In this document: piece by piece, positions 16,013 through 24,503 of the stretch
How the letters are laid out: each line of letters opens with the position of its first letter
Position numbering within the stretch: the stretch's first letter is position 1
From: Methylobacterium mesophilicum
GTDB taxonomy: Bacteria > Pseudomonadota > Alphaproteobacteria > Rhizobiales > Beijerinckiaceae
Length of the DNA: 64,000 nucleotides
Reading direction: 5' to 3'
Assembly (NCBI RefSeq): GCF_022179445.1
Contig: NZ_BPQU01000001.1
Coordinates: 310,001-374,000, forward strand
Notes under the pieces: model-generated
What the model was told of the DNA's origin: nothing
Databases searched by the model: none
What the model saw: the letters and a program-made list of their open reading frames with translations, nothing else
Program-made: the position numbers and the translations under genes

Positions 16013-16953
16013 CCTCCGCCGCCGCCGAGAGGCCTGAGGCGGCCGCCCCCGAGCCGATGCCGCGCCTGGACGATCTCAGCCGTGCCGACGTGCCGTTCCG
16101 GGCCGGTCATTTCGCGGCCTACGCGCCGCACGACTTCCATCGGATCGCGTATGTCGAATGGGGCGACCCGGACAGCCCGCACGTGGTCGTGTGCGTCCAC
16201 GGCCTGAGCCGGCAGGGCCGGGACTTCGATCCCCTCGGCTACAAGCTGGCGAAGATGGGTTACCGGGTGGTGTGCCCCGATCTGCCCGGGCGCGGGCTGA
16301 GCGGCTGGCTGAAGGATCCGGAACTCTACGGCCTGCCCCAATACGCCGCCGACATGGCGGCGCTGATCGGTCACCTGCGGATCACGGGCAAGATCGACTG
16401 GGTCGGCACGTCGCTCGGCGGCCTCACCGGGATGGTGCTGGCGGCCTCCGCCAACACCCCGATACGCCGGATGGTGATCAACGATATCGGGCCGTTCCTG
16501 CCCTGGGCGCCGATCCGCCATATCGGCTCACGACTGCGCGATGCTCCGCGGCTTCACCACAACCTGGCCTCGGGCGAGTCGCGCCTTCGGACCGTCCTGG
16601 CGGCCTTCGGCCCGCTGACGGACGAGCAGTGGCGCCACATCGCCAAGCACAGCTTCTTCCCCGAGCCCCACGGCGGCTGGCGCCCCCACCACGACCCGGC
16701 CATCGGCGACGCCTTCCGGCCCGGCCGGGTCTACAGCGTCAGCATGTGGCGCGAATGGGACGCGATCACCTGCCCGGTGCTGCTGCTGCGCGGCGAGCGC
16801 TCGGAGCTGCTCCTCGCCTCGACCGCGGACGAGATGACCCGCCGCGGACCGCCCACCGAGCGCATCGAGATCCCGGATTGCGGCCACGCCCCGGCCTTGC
16901 TCGACGCGGAACAACTTCGCATCGTCACCGACTGGCTCGGCCCCGCCGCGTGA
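16009..16953 (+). CDS. Alpha/beta hydrolase coupled to the phasin gene
   Basis: The GTG start at 16009 overlaps the phasin stop. The 314-residue protein has the oxyanion block VCVHGLSRQGRDFD, the nucleophile elbow GTSLGG with Ser135, and the catalytic His in PDCGHAPALL near the C-terminus. A lid region spans about residues 165-235. The fold includes esterases, lactonases and haloalkane dehalogenases. The substrate is unknown, but translational coupling to a phasin makes a polyester or hydroxyacyl ester worth considering. There is no signal peptide, so it acts in the cytoplasm. Confidence 0.8.
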   Translation: MTSAAAERPEAAAPEPMPRLDDLSRADVPFRAGHFAAYAPHDFHRIAYVEWGDPDSPHVVVCVHGLSRQGRDFDPLGYKLAKMGYRVVCPDLPGRGLSGWLKDPELYGLPQYAADMAALIGHLRITGKIDWVGTSLGGLTGMVLAASANTPIRRMVINDIGPFLPWAPIRHIGSRLRDAPRLHHNLASGESRLRTVLAAFGPLTDEQWRHIAKHSFFPEPHGGWRPHHDPAIGDAFRPGRVYSVSMWREWDAITCPVLLLRGERSELLLASTADEMTRRGPPTERIEIPDCGHAPALLDAEQLRIVTDWLGPAA

Positions 16954-17338
16954 TCGACAAGGATCCGCGGCGACCGAATCGGCGCCGATCCGCATCCCGC
17001 CAGTTTAGACAAAACCGAATCACTTGCGCCGTAGGCAATCGTGCAAGGGCGACCGGTTGCCGGAAGTCCCCGTCTGCGTAGTCGGTGATGCCAGAATTGA
17101 TCGGCCGTTGCACTCTGTATCGATCGCCTTGAAGCCATTGAGAAACCAAGGTGGCTATGCTCGCCCTGCATGGTCGCGCAAGCGTGACCATTCATTGCAC
17201 ACTCAGCTGCACTGTGGCATCAACATGCGACCCGGCTGGACCTTGGCCGCTCAATGTTGCACCTGTGGGTTGTGAGCTGCGGCTTAAGATCCGCACGACC
17301 ACGCCCGCCGCAACCTGAAGAAGTTCGGACTCTCCACC
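16954..17338. other. Gene-free gap of 385 bases
   Basis: I see no protein-like frame on either strand: the short open frames here are rich in Cys and Arg and lack a ribosome site. The stretch is less GC-rich than its surroundings between about 17090 and 17260, as expected for a promoter region of the following regulator. I found no convincing -35/-10 pair. A small RNA cannot be excluded. Confidence 0.4.
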
Positions 17339-17791
17339 ATGTCCAACCCAACCCCCAAGCCGAAACAGACCACGGCCATCGATCACGGGGTCGGCAGCCG
17401 CATCGCGTTCCTGCGCGCGGCCAACGGGCTGAGCCAATCCGCGCTGGCGAGCGCGCTGGGCGTCAGCTTCCAGCAGGTCCAGAAGTACGAGACCGGCAAG
17501 AACCGGGTCGGCGCGGGTCGCCTCCAGGCGATCGCCGAGCGCCTCGGCGTCCCGGTCTCGAGCTTCTTCGAGCCCGAGCCGGAGGCCGCCTCCGAGAACG
17601 GCCCCGCGCTGCTCCGGATCGCCGGTGCCGTGGAACTGCTCCGCGCCTACAATCAGATCGGCGACGATCAGATGCGCCGGGACGTCATCGCGCTCGTGAA
17701 GTCCGCGGCCCGGATCGGACATGGTCCCACAGCGGCGGACGGCGCCCCGCACCGAGCCACAACCAACGGCGTGGCCGCACCGTCGGCCTGA
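17339..17791 (+). CDS. XRE-family HTH transcriptional regulator
   Basis: The 150-residue protein contains a lambda-repressor-type HTH at residues 20-75: GSRIAFLRAANGLSQSALAS, then GVSFQQVQKYETGKNRVGAG and RLQAIAERLGV. A helical tail and a low-complexity C-terminus follow. This is the short SinR/R00410-like regulator group common in Rhizobiales. There is no sensor domain. It has its own long upstream gap. The next gene is 79 bases away, so its target may be itself or nearby genes. Confidence 0.85.
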   Translation: MSNPTPKPKQTTAIDHGVGSRIAFLRAANGLSQSALASALGVSFQQVQKYETGKNRVGAGRLQAIAERLGVPVSSFFEPEPEAASENGPALLRIAGAVELLRAYNQIGDDQMRRDVIALVKSAARIGHGPTAADGAPHRATTNGVAAPSA

Positions 17792-17870
17792 CGCCCCGGT
17801 CGGCATCGGTTGACCGGCCCCGTCCGCTGACACACGTCGTCTCGCGAAGTCATTTCGGGAGGCGCGGGCG

Positions 17871-18224
17871 ATGTCCGCTTTAGACCTGACGAACCTCTAC
17901 ACCGATCTCGACCTTGCAGCCGCCGAGGAGGTTGTCACCGTCTTGCACACGGCGCCGGGCCTGCGGGTGGAGCGCATCGTCTCGACCGGACAGGCCAGCC
18001 CGCCGGGATTCCACTACGATCAGCCCCATGCCGAATGGGTGGCGGTGCTTGTGGGATCCGCCGACTTACGCTTCGCCGACGAGCACGCGCCGCGCACCGT
18101 GTCGGCCGGCGATACCGTCCTGATCGAGCCCCGTCGTCGGCACCGCGTCGAGCGTACCGATTCGCCGACGATCTGGCTGGCGATCCATTTCGGGCCCGAG
18201 ATCGCAGCGGACGTTCGCGACTGA
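17871..18224 (+). CDS. Cupin-domain protein
   Basis: This 117-residue single cupin barrel follows a GGAGGCGCGGGCG ribosome site. The first cupin motif appears as FHYDQPHAEWVAVLVGSADL (metal ligands His and Glu partly changed), and the second as RRRHRVERTDSPTIWLAIHF. It may be a small dioxygenase-like or sugar/metal-binding protein. The incomplete His set in motif 1 argues against a typical Fe-dioxygenase. It is convergent with rsmD, with seven bases between the stops. Confidence 0.75.
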   Translation: MSALDLTNLYTDLDLAAAEEVVTVLHTAPGLRVERIVSTGQASPPGFHYDQPHAEWVAVLVGSADLRFADEHAPRTVSAGDTVLIEPRRRHRVERTDSPTIWLAIHFGPEIAADVRD

Positions 18225-18231
18225 GGCGCCC

Positions 18232-18789
18232 TCAGGCGGCGAACCGCGCCACGGACACCGCTGTGTCGCCGTAGACCCTTCGCTCCAGCGCGGTGAAGCC
18301 CGCGGGCCAGTCCAACTGGACGCCCTCGGCTTCCTCCACCACGGCCAGGGCGCCCGGCGACAGCCAGGAGCCGTTGGCGGCGCTTGCCAGCGCCTGCGGC
18401 GCAAGCCCACGATTGTAGGGCGGATCACAGAAGACGAGCGAGAACGGAGCCGTGGCCCCGGCCGGACCGAGGCGCGTCGCGTCGCGCCGAAACAGCCGGG
18501 TCACCCCCTCGGCGCCGAACGCCTCGATGTTCGACCGGATCACCGCACGGGCCTCGGCGCCTTCGTCGACCAGCAGCGCGTAGGCCGCGCCGCGCGACAG
18601 CGCCTCGAAGCCCAGCGCGCCCGTGCCGGCGAACAGGTCGAGCACCCGTGCCCCGGCGACGACCTCGTCGTAGGCGTGGGTCAGCACGTTGAACAGCGAT
18701 TCCCGGAGCCGGTCGGAAGTCGGCCGGATCGCGTCGGTGCGCGGGGTCGCGAGCCTACGGCCGCGCCACGCGCCGCCAACGATCCTCAT
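18232..18789 (-). CDS. rsmD: 16S rRNA (guanine966-N2)-methyltransferase
   Basis: This 185-residue Rossmann methyltransferase opens with MRIVGGAWRGRRLATP and RPTSDRLRESLFNVL, both RsmD signatures. The SAM loop is VLDLFAGTGALGFEALSRGA, and the catalytic motif is CDPPYN. It methylates N2 of G966 in 16S rRNA during 30S assembly. Its ATG overlaps the rluB stop by four bases, so the two RNA-modification genes are coupled. Confidence 0.96.
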   Translation of the reverse strand: MRIVGGAWRGRRLATPRTDAIRPTSDRLRESLFNVLTHAYDEVVAGARVLDLFAGTGALGFEALSRGAAYALLVDEGAEARAVIRSNIEAFGAEGVTRLFRRDATRLGPAGATAPFSLVFCDPPYNRGLAPQALASAANGSWLSPGALAVVEEAEGVQLDWPAGFTALERRVYGDTAVSVARFAA

Positions 18790-20684
18790 CGGCCTCCGCG
18801 CGGCGGACGACCGCCACCGCCGCCACCGCCGCCGGGCTTGCCGCCGCCCTTGAAGCCACCGGGACGCCCGCCCGGCTTGCCGCCCGGGCCCTTGCCGGCA
18901 AAGCCGCCAGCACTCTTGCCTCCGAAACCGCCCGAGCTTTTCCCGGCAAATCCGCCGCCGCCCTTGCCCGCGAAACCGCCGGGCTTCCCGCCGAAACCGC
19001 CTGGCTTGCCGCCGGGGCGCGCACCCGCCGGCTTCGGTCCGCCGAAGGCCGGCTTGCCCCCGGGTCCGGAGCGCTCGCTCCGGAAGCCGCCATTGCCGCG
19101 GGGCGGGCCGTCGGCGGATGAACCTCCGAACGGCCGGTCCCGGCGTTCGGGCGGCCTGCCGTCGCGGCGATCGTCCCGCCGTGCGTCGTCCCGCCGGCCG
19201 GGTGCGCCCCGGGGCGCATCGCGCGGCCCGGACCGGTCACCGAAGCCCGGCCGGTCGCCCGGACTTCTGTCGTTCCGCGGAGCCGGTCCGCGATTGCCCC
19301 AGCTCTCGCGATCCGAGCGGCCGGGGGCGCCCCGCTGCGCGCCATCGGAGGCGCCGCGATCGGCGTAACGACGCCGGGGCTGCTCCTCCGGTGCCGGCGC
19401 GACCGGGCTCGCCGACAGGCGCTCGACCACGACTCGGCGATCACCGGTGCGGATCGAGCCGACCCGCTCGTGGCCCCGCTCGGCCGCGGCAGCCTGGGAC
19501 GCGCGGGGATCCTCGCCCCGGCGCGGCACGCGAGCCGCCCGCGGCTTGCCGGATTCCTGATCCGACCGCCACGCGGAGCGGCGCGGACCGGATCCCGCCC
19601 CGCCGGTCGAGACTCGGGGTGCCGGCGCGGGCCGCGCGGCATTGCGGGTGTTGGCGGGCGCCGGGGCACGCTCGGCCTTCTTGGGGCTGCCGAAGGCGCC
19701 GATCGGCTCGCGCACCGGGCTCTCGAAATCGACTCCAGCCTGTTCGGCCAGCGCCTTGCCGAGCTGGTCCTTCAGCACGCGCATGCGCACCTCCTCGACC
19801 AGGCCGACTTCGATGTCGCCGAGCTGGAAGGGCCCGAAGGACAGGCGAATCAGCCGATTCACCGACAGGCCGAGATGCTCGAGGATGCGCTTGACCTCGC
19901 GGTTCTTCCCCTCGCGCAGGCCCAGCGTGAGCCAAAGGTTGTCGCCCTGCACGCGGTCCAGGGTCGCCTCGATCGGGCCGTACTCCATCCCGTCGATGGT
20001 GACGCCCTTGGCGAGCTTGTCGAGCTGGGCCTGGTCGGTGTCGCCGTGGGCACGGACGCGGTAGCGGCGCAGCCAGCCGGTATCGGGATGGGCGATCACC
20101 TTCGCGAGACCGCCGTCGTTGGTGAGAAGCAGCAGGCCTTCGGTGTTGATGTCGAGCCGGCCGACTGCGACCACCCGTGGCAGATCCTCGGGCAGGACCT
20201 CGAACACCGTCTGGCGGCCTTCCGGGTCGCGAGCAGTGGTCACCAGGCCGCGCGGCTTGTGGAAGATCCACAGGCGGCTACGCTCGCGCGCCGGCATGCG
20301 CTCGCCGTCGATCAGGATCGCGTCGTCGTCGGTGACGTTCCGTGCCGGGGAGGTCAGGGTCTCGCCGTTGACGCTCACGCGACCGGCCAGGATCATTGCC
20401 TCCGCGTCGCGGCGGGAGGCGATGCCCGCCCGCGCCATCGCCTTGGCGATGCGTTCGCCCGGCGGGGTCGGCGCCTCGGCCTCCGGTTCCGTGGCCTCGG
20501 CAACGGGCTCGGCGGCGACCGCCTGCTGAGGCGGGCTCGGGTCGCTCGGCGAAGGCTTGCCCTTGGGCTTCGTCTCGGTTTCGCTGCCCGCGTCGGTGGC
20601 GGGCTTCCAGCGCTCGGTCCGCGTGGTGTCGGTGTCCGGCTGGGCAGAAGCCCCCGGACCGTCGTCTTTCGGCAAGTCACTCAT
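18786..20684 (-). CDS. rluB: Large-subunit rRNA pseudouridine synthase (RluB type) with a long Gly/Arg-rich tail
   Basis: The best start is ATG 20684 (MSDLPKDDGPGASAQ), giving 632 residues; the frame continues upstream to 20996 without protein-like sequence. An acidic Pro-rich leader precedes the S4 RNA-binding domain (GERIAKAMARAGIASRRDAE, about 76-130). The catalytic block is GRLDINTEGLLLLTND with Asp178. Residues 340-632 are a disordered extension of Arg/Gly/Asp-rich sequence ending in GGFGGK/GGFAGK-like repeats. It should make pseudouridine 2605 in 23S rRNA. E. coli RluB is about 290 residues long, so the tail more than doubles the protein. It is coupled to rsmD. Confidence 0.92.
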   Translation of the reverse strand: MSDLPKDDGPGASAQPDTDTTRTERWKPATDAGSETETKPKGKPSPSDPSPPQQAVAAEPVAEATEPEAEAPTPPGERIAKAMARAGIASRRDAEAMILAGRVSVNGETLTSPARNVTDDDAILIDGERMPARERSRLWIFHKPRGLVTTARDPEGRQTVFEVLPEDLPRVVAVGRLDINTEGLLLLTNDGGLAKVIAHPDTGWLRRYRVRAHGDTDQAQLDKLAKGVTIDGMEYGPIEATLDRVQGDNLWLTLGLREGKNREVKRILEHLGLSVNRLIRLSFGPFQLGDIEVGLVEEVRMRVLKDQLGKALAEQAGVDFESPVREPIGAFGSPKKAERAPAPANTRNAARPAPAPRVSTGGAGSGPRRSAWRSDQESGKPRAARVPRRGEDPRASQAAAAERGHERVGSIRTGDRRVVVERLSASPVAPAPEEQPRRRYADRGASDGAQRGAPGRSDRESWGNRGPAPRNDRSPGDRPGFGDRSGPRDAPRGAPGRRDDARRDDRRDGRPPERRDRPFGGSSADGPPRGNGGFRSERSGPGGKPAFGGPKPAGARPGGKPGGFGGKPGGFAGKGGGGFAGKSSGGFGGKSAGGFAGKGPGGKPGGRPGGFKGGGKPGGGGGGGGRPPRGGR

Positions 20685-20773
20685 GAGCCGGCCATACCAG
20701 AGCCGGCCCGGACAGGCGAGACGGGTTGAGCATCCGCGGATGCACAACCTGACGACGCGCAACCCGCGAACGC

Positions 20774-20801
20774 AAAAGGGGCGGCCCAGCCGGACCGCCC
20801 C
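20774..20801 (-). terminator. Intrinsic terminator of the csbD-DUF1328 transcript
   Basis: On the minus strand a 10-base-pair stem, ggggcggtcc with gggccgcccc (one G-T pair) and loop ggct, is followed by TTTT (plus-strand 20774-20777). It lies 27 bases past the DUF1328 stop. Confidence 0.75.
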
Positions 20802-20827
20802 GAAAGATCCGCGCGCCAGTCCGCCGT

Positions 20828-21004
20828 TCAAAGCCTCGGGGAACGTCCCCGCATCACGCCGAACACGGCGGAGATCAGGAACAGGGCGATCGCGACGAAG
20901 AAGATGATCTTGGCCGCCTCGACGGCCGTGCCGGCGATGCCGCCGAAACCCAGGAGCGCCGCCACGAGGGCGACGACGAGAAACGTGATAGCCCAACCGA
21001 TCAT
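20828..21004 (-). CDS. DUF1328 (YtjA-like) small membrane protein
   Basis: This 58-residue protein, [20 protein letters not shown] followed by [20 protein letters not shown], spans the inner membrane twice and matches the DUF1328 family closely. The family is small, hydrophobic and often next to stress proteins; its function is unknown. The ATG at 21004 follows GTGAGGATGCC. It lies 77 bases downstream of csbD on the same strand with no terminator between, and a terminator comes right after it. Both are therefore probably made from the EcfG promoter upstream of csbD. Confidence 0.9.
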   Translation of the reverse strand: MIGWAITFLVVALVAALLGFGGIAGTAVEAAKIIFFVAIALFLISAVFGVMRGRSPRL

Positions 21005-21081
21005 GGCATCCTCACGAAATTCAGCCGGTTCAGGATCGGAACCCGCGAGGGGCGGATTCCGATCCCGTCATTCATGAAGGT

Positions 21082-21273
21082 TCAGATCTTGTCGGTCGCC
21101 GACTTCACGGCGCCCTTGGCATCGCCCACGGTGCTCTGGGCCTTGCCCTTGAGCTCCTGCGCCGCGCCGTCGGCCTTCATCTTGTCGTTGTTGGTCACGT
21201 CGCCGAGGCCCTGCTTGGCCTTGCCCAGGGCCTCGTTGGCGGCGCCCTTGATCTTGTCCGTGGTGCTGCTCAT
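21082..21273 (-). CDS. csbD: CsbD-family general stress protein
   Basis: The 63-residue protein [20 protein letters not shown], followed by [20 protein letters not shown], is a classic CsbD: hydrophilic, helical, rich in Lys, Ala and Gly, with GxAKxxxGxxxN/D repeats. CsbD proteins are strongly induced in the general stress response of many bacteria; their molecular role is unknown. The ATG follows GGACGGAAGGAAACGCC. A near-perfect EcfG promoter lies about 50 bases upstream, which directly supports stress control. Confidence 0.95.
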   Translation of the reverse strand: MSSTTDKIKGAANEALGKAKQGLGDVTNNDKMKADGAAQELKGKAQSTVGDAKGAVKSATDKI

Positions 21274-21323
21274 GGCGTTTCCTTCCGTCCAATCTCTCGC
21301 GGCGGCGCCGCAATCGTAAAGGC

Positions 21324-21349
21324 AACGGTGACGATGAGAGGAATGTTCC
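21324..21349 (-). promoter_or_regulatory. EcfG (general stress sigma factor) promoter for csbD
   Basis: Reading the minus strand, GGAAC (21349-21345) is followed after exactly 17 bases by CGTT (21327-21324), matching the known EcfG consensus GGAAC-N16/17-CGTT. The csbD ATG lies 50 bases downstream. EcfG is the sigma factor of the PhyR-NepR-EcfG system, first worked out in Methylobacterium. Confidence 0.8.
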
Positions 21350-21410
21350 AGGCATTAACATTGACCTGGATCGGCTTCCGGCGCCGGTCGGTGCCTGTCC
21401 CGGCGATGGG

Positions 21411-21911
21411 GTGATAAACACCGTGACGGCCAATCCGATCCAGGACGCTGAGCACGAAACCGCGAACGCCGCGGGGGCGTTCGACCGCGCCTTCGCGGCG
21501 GCGCGCGCGGCCGCGGAGGCCGGGGAGGTGCCGGTCGGGGCGGTGGTCGTGCGCGACGGCGTGGTGCTGGCCGTCGCCCACAATCGGCCGCGGGCACTGC
21601 ACGATCCGACAGCCCATGCCGAGATCCTGGCGATCCGCGCAGCCTGCGCTTCCATCGGCGACGAGCGGCTGTCCGGCTGCGATCTCTACGTCACCCTCGA
21701 ACCCTGTCCGATGTGCGCCGGCGCGATCTCGTTCGCCCGGATCCGGCGGCTCTATTACGGCGCCCCCGACCCCAAGGGCGGCGGCGTCGAGCACGGACCG
21801 CGGGTGTTCAACCAGCCGACCTGCCACCATGCCCCGGAGGTCTATGGCGGGTTCCGCGAAACCGAAGCGGCCGCGCTGCTGCGGACATTCTTCGCCGGGC
21901 GGCGCGCGTGA
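21411..21911 (+). CDS. tadA: tRNA-specific adenosine deaminase (A34 to inosine)
   Basis: The 166-residue zinc deaminase (GTG start at 21411) has the catalytic HAE in DPTAHAEILAIR (residues about 68-70) and the zinc cysteines in LEPCPMCAGA (about 98-101). GEVPVGAVVV and FNQPTCHHAPEVYGG are typical of TadA rather than cytidine or guanine deaminases. It makes inosine at position 34 of tRNA-Arg(ACG) and is normally essential. It is divergent from csbD, and the EcfG promoter lies in the shared gap. Confidence 0.95.
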   Translation: MINTVTANPIQDAEHETANAAGAFDRAFAAARAAAEAGEVPVGAVVVRDGVVLAVAHNRPRALHDPTAHAEILAIRAACASIGDERLSGCDLYVTLEPCPMCAGAISFARIRRLYYGAPDPKGGGVEHGPRVFNQPTCHHAPEVYGGFRETEAAALLRTFFAGRRA

Positions 21912-21985
21912 GGGCTGAAACGAGCGGGGGCTTGAACAAGCGTCGCCGCGCGGCATCCTGACGGGATCGAACGGAGCGTTGGCCC

Positions 21986-22690
21986 ATGACCCCGCATTAT
22001 TCCCGCGCGCTGATCGTCGGAGCCGGCTCCGGCCTCAGCGCGTCGCTCGCCCGGCTGCTGGCGGCGGACGGGCTGAAGGTCGGCCTCGCCGCCCGCGACG
22101 TCGACAAGCTGGCTTCCCTGGCGGCCGAGACCCGCGCCGCAATCCACGCCTGCGATGCGAGCGATCCCGGCCAGGTCGAAGCCCTGTTCGCCCGGATGGA
22201 GCCGGCGCTGGGCGGTCCGCCCGACGTGGTGGTCTACAATGCAAGCGGGCGGCTGCGCGGGCCCGTGGTCGACCTCGATCCCGCAGCGGTGGCGCAGTCG
22301 CTGATGGTGTCCGCGTATGGCGGCTTCCTGGTGGCGCAGGCGGCCGCCCGGCGGATGCTGCCGCACCGGCACGGGGCGATCCTGCTCACAGGCGCGTCGG
22401 CCAGCGTGAAGGGTTTTGCCGGCTCGGCCCCCTTCGCGATGGGCAAGTTCGCCCTGCGGGGCCTCGGACAGAGCCTCGCCCGCGAACTGCAGCCGCAGGG
22501 CATCCACGTCGCCCACGTGGTGATCGACGGCGCCATCCGGAACCCGGCGCGCGGCGGTGAGCCAGCGGACGCGCCCGACAGCCACCTCGATCCGGATGCC
22601 ATCGCCCGCGCCTACCGCGACCTGCTGCGCCAGGATCGCAGCGCCTGGACCACGGAGCTCGAGCTGCGCCCCTGGGTCGAACGATTCTGA
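21986..22690 (+). CDS. Atypical SDR-family protein with Phe in place of the catalytic Tyr
   Basis: The 234-residue Rossmann protein starts MTPHYSRALIVGAGSGLSAS, a variant glycine loop (GAGSGLS rather than TGxxxGIG). VVVYNASG replaces NNAG. At the active site it has Ser (LLTGASASVKG) and Lys154 but Phe150 where the Tyr of YxxxK should be (PFAMGK). Related proteins with FAxxKFALRGL and HVVIDG sequences are widespread, so this is a subfamily feature rather than damage. Normal carbonyl reduction by the Tyr-Lys mechanism is doubtful. It is convergent with the barrel gene, seven bases apart. Confidence 0.82.
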   Translation: MTPHYSRALIVGAGSGLSASLARLLAADGLKVGLAARDVDKLASLAAETRAAIHACDASDPGQVEALFARMEPALGGPPDVVVYNASGRLRGPVVDLDPAAVAQSLMVSAYGGFLVAQAAARRMLPHRHGAILLTGASASVKGFAGSAPFAMGKFALRGLGQSLARELQPQGIHVAHVVIDGAIRNPARGGEPADAPDSHLDPDAIARAYRDLLRQDRSAWTTELELRPWVERF

Positions 22691-22697
22691 GAACGGT

Positions 22698-24503
22698 TCA
22701 GGGATTCACGCGCACGCCGAGCAGGAAGGTGTTGTCGCGGAAGCTCGATCCCGCCACCGTGCTGTCGATCTGCTGGTAGATGTACGTGCCACGCAAGGTC
22801 AGCCAGCGGGTGAACCGGTAATCGAGGCGCGCCGTGGCGGAGAAGCCGTTCTCGCGGATGGTGCTGCCCTGGTAGTCGTTCTTCAGGAACGAGCCGCCGA
22901 AGACGATCGACAGGTTGCGCAGCAGATCGTGCTGGACCTCCAGGGTCGCGACTTCGGTGAAGATGCCGCTGGAGCCGAGCACGGTGGTCTCGGTCACACC
23001 CGTGGCCGCGGTGAGCCGCACCGTGGTTAGCGGGCTCAGGGACCAGACCAAGGCGGCGTTGACCAGCGGCGCATCGATCGCCCGCAACGTCGGGTCGACG
23101 TAGGAACGGTGCTGGATGCCGGCGGAGATCTCGCCGGTGATCGAGCGGGCCAGCCCGAAGCTCGCCCCGACCATCAAGGCGATGCCATCCGAATCGCGCT
23201 GGATCCCGTTGGTGTCCCGGCGCAGATCGTAGACGCGCGTGTCGCCGAGCAGGTCTACGAACGGGCTTAGGTCCGGGCTGACCTCGTAGGCCGTGCGCAG
23301 CTGCAGGCTGTACTGGTTCAGGTTGCGGTCGGCCTGGTTGATGGTCACGCCGCCTGCGAGCTGAGCGTTGTCGAACTGGGAGCGATCGACCGAGCCGCGC
23401 AGGGTCACGGACAGCCGGTTGAACGTCTCCGTGGCACCCAGGGACGTGCCGTAGACCGCGAGCAGCGGCCGGCTGGTCGCAGCGGCCGCCTGCAGGTTCG
23501 GGCTCGACGTGCGCTGCGTGTCGACCAAGAAGCGGCCCTCGGCATCGACGTGCAGGTCGCGGTTGACGTCGATGCGCAGGCGCACCGTGCCGTCCGCGGC
23601 CGGCCGGCTGGCGGCCTCGTTCTGGGGCGTCTCCAGGTAGGATCCGCGCAGCGCCCCCTGGAACGAACTCGACGACCAGTCGCTGCGGAAGTCGACGGCT
23701 GCCTCGGTGCGCAGGGCAACCGATCCCTTGGCGAGCTGTCGGCTGGTCTGGTCCGGGTTCGAATCGTACCCGATGCTCTGCGTGAAGCTCGGCAGCACCG
23801 TGAAGGTCCCGATCCGATAGCCGATCGGCGCGTAGGCCGGGTCGGTCGGGATCGGCCGCGCCAGGTCCGTGCCGAGGATGAAGCCGGGCGTGAGCAGGCC
23901 CAGGGCCGGGGTGATCGCGAAGAGCGGAAGGACCGGTCGCGACGCCAGGACCTGCGAGACCGGCACGCCGACGACGGCCTGCTGGACCACCGGGGTCAAG
24001 CGCAGAGCCGGGGCCGGAACCTGTGTCACCTCCTGGGTGACCCGGCGGGTCGAGGAGCCGATGCGCCGGGGCGGCGCGGCGCGGGTGCGCAGCAGGCTCG
24101 ACGGCGTGCGGTTGTTGGGGGCGGTGGTGGAACCGCCGGTGCGCTGGCCGCCGCCGGTGATGCGGGTCCCGAGCTGCGAGAGCCCCGACTGGGTCTGGGT
24201 CGGGATCGCCGGGGAGAGGGGGGAGCGCAGGCTGTCGCCGCCGGTCTGTTCGCCGCTGTTGGCGTCACCACCGGTGGATGCGCGCCCGTCGCCGCGGGAC
24301 AGACCGTCCGGAACGCGCCGCCGCAGCGCGGGAAGGCCGTTCGGCGCCGTGTCCTGGCCGATCCCGGGATTGTCGGGCTGGCCGGTGACCGGGCTGATCG
24401 CGTCGAAGCGCTGGGCCGCGGACGGCGATGCGGCGAGCGCGAGCGTCAGCGCCGCGAAGGCGAGCCGCATCTCCTGCCGTCTCCGCCGATCAGCGCCCGC
24501 CAT
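22698..24503 (-). CDS. Outer-membrane beta-barrel protein (BBP2_2-like)
   Basis: I start it at ATG 24503 (MAGADRRRRQEMRLAFAALT): RRRR then a hydrophobic run to SPSAAQ makes a good signal peptide. ATG 24470 (MRLAF) is also possible. After about 150 disordered residues rich in Gly, Thr and Arg comes a C-terminal half of alternating strands, for example GSVALRTEAAVDFRSDWSSS and WLTLRGTYIYQQ, ending in FLLGVRVNP with a terminal barrel strand. Putative barrel porin 2 proteins are often tied to exopolysaccharide export. There is no such gene immediately beside it. An AT-rich 299-base gap separates it from mucR. Confidence 0.75.
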   Translation of the reverse strand: MAGADRRRRQEMRLAFAALTLALAASPSAAQRFDAISPVTGQPDNPGIGQDTAPNGLPALRRRVPDGLSRGDGRASTGGDANSGEQTGGDSLRSPLSPAIPTQTQSGLSQLGTRITGGGQRTGGSTTAPNNRTPSSLLRTRAAPPRRIGSSTRRVTQEVTQVPAPALRLTPVVQQAVVGVPVSQVLASRPVLPLFAITPALGLLTPGFILGTDLARPIPTDPAYAPIGYRIGTFTVLPSFTQSIGYDSNPDQTSRQLAKGSVALRTEAAVDFRSDWSSSSFQGALRGSYLETPQNEAASRPAADGTVRLRIDVNRDLHVDAEGRFLVDTQRTSSPNLQAAAATSRPLLAVYGTSLGATETFNRLSVTLRGSVDRSQFDNAQLAGGVTINQADRNLNQYSLQLRTAYEVSPDLSPFVDLLGDTRVYDLRRDTNGIQRDSDGIALMVGASFGLARSITGEISAGIQHRSYVDPTLRAIDAPLVNAALVWSLSPLTTVRLTAATGVTETTVLGSSGIFTEVATLEVQHDLLRNLSIVFGGSFLKNDYQGSTIRENGFSATARLDYRFTRWLTLRGTYIYQQIDSTVAGSSFRDNTFLLGVRVNP

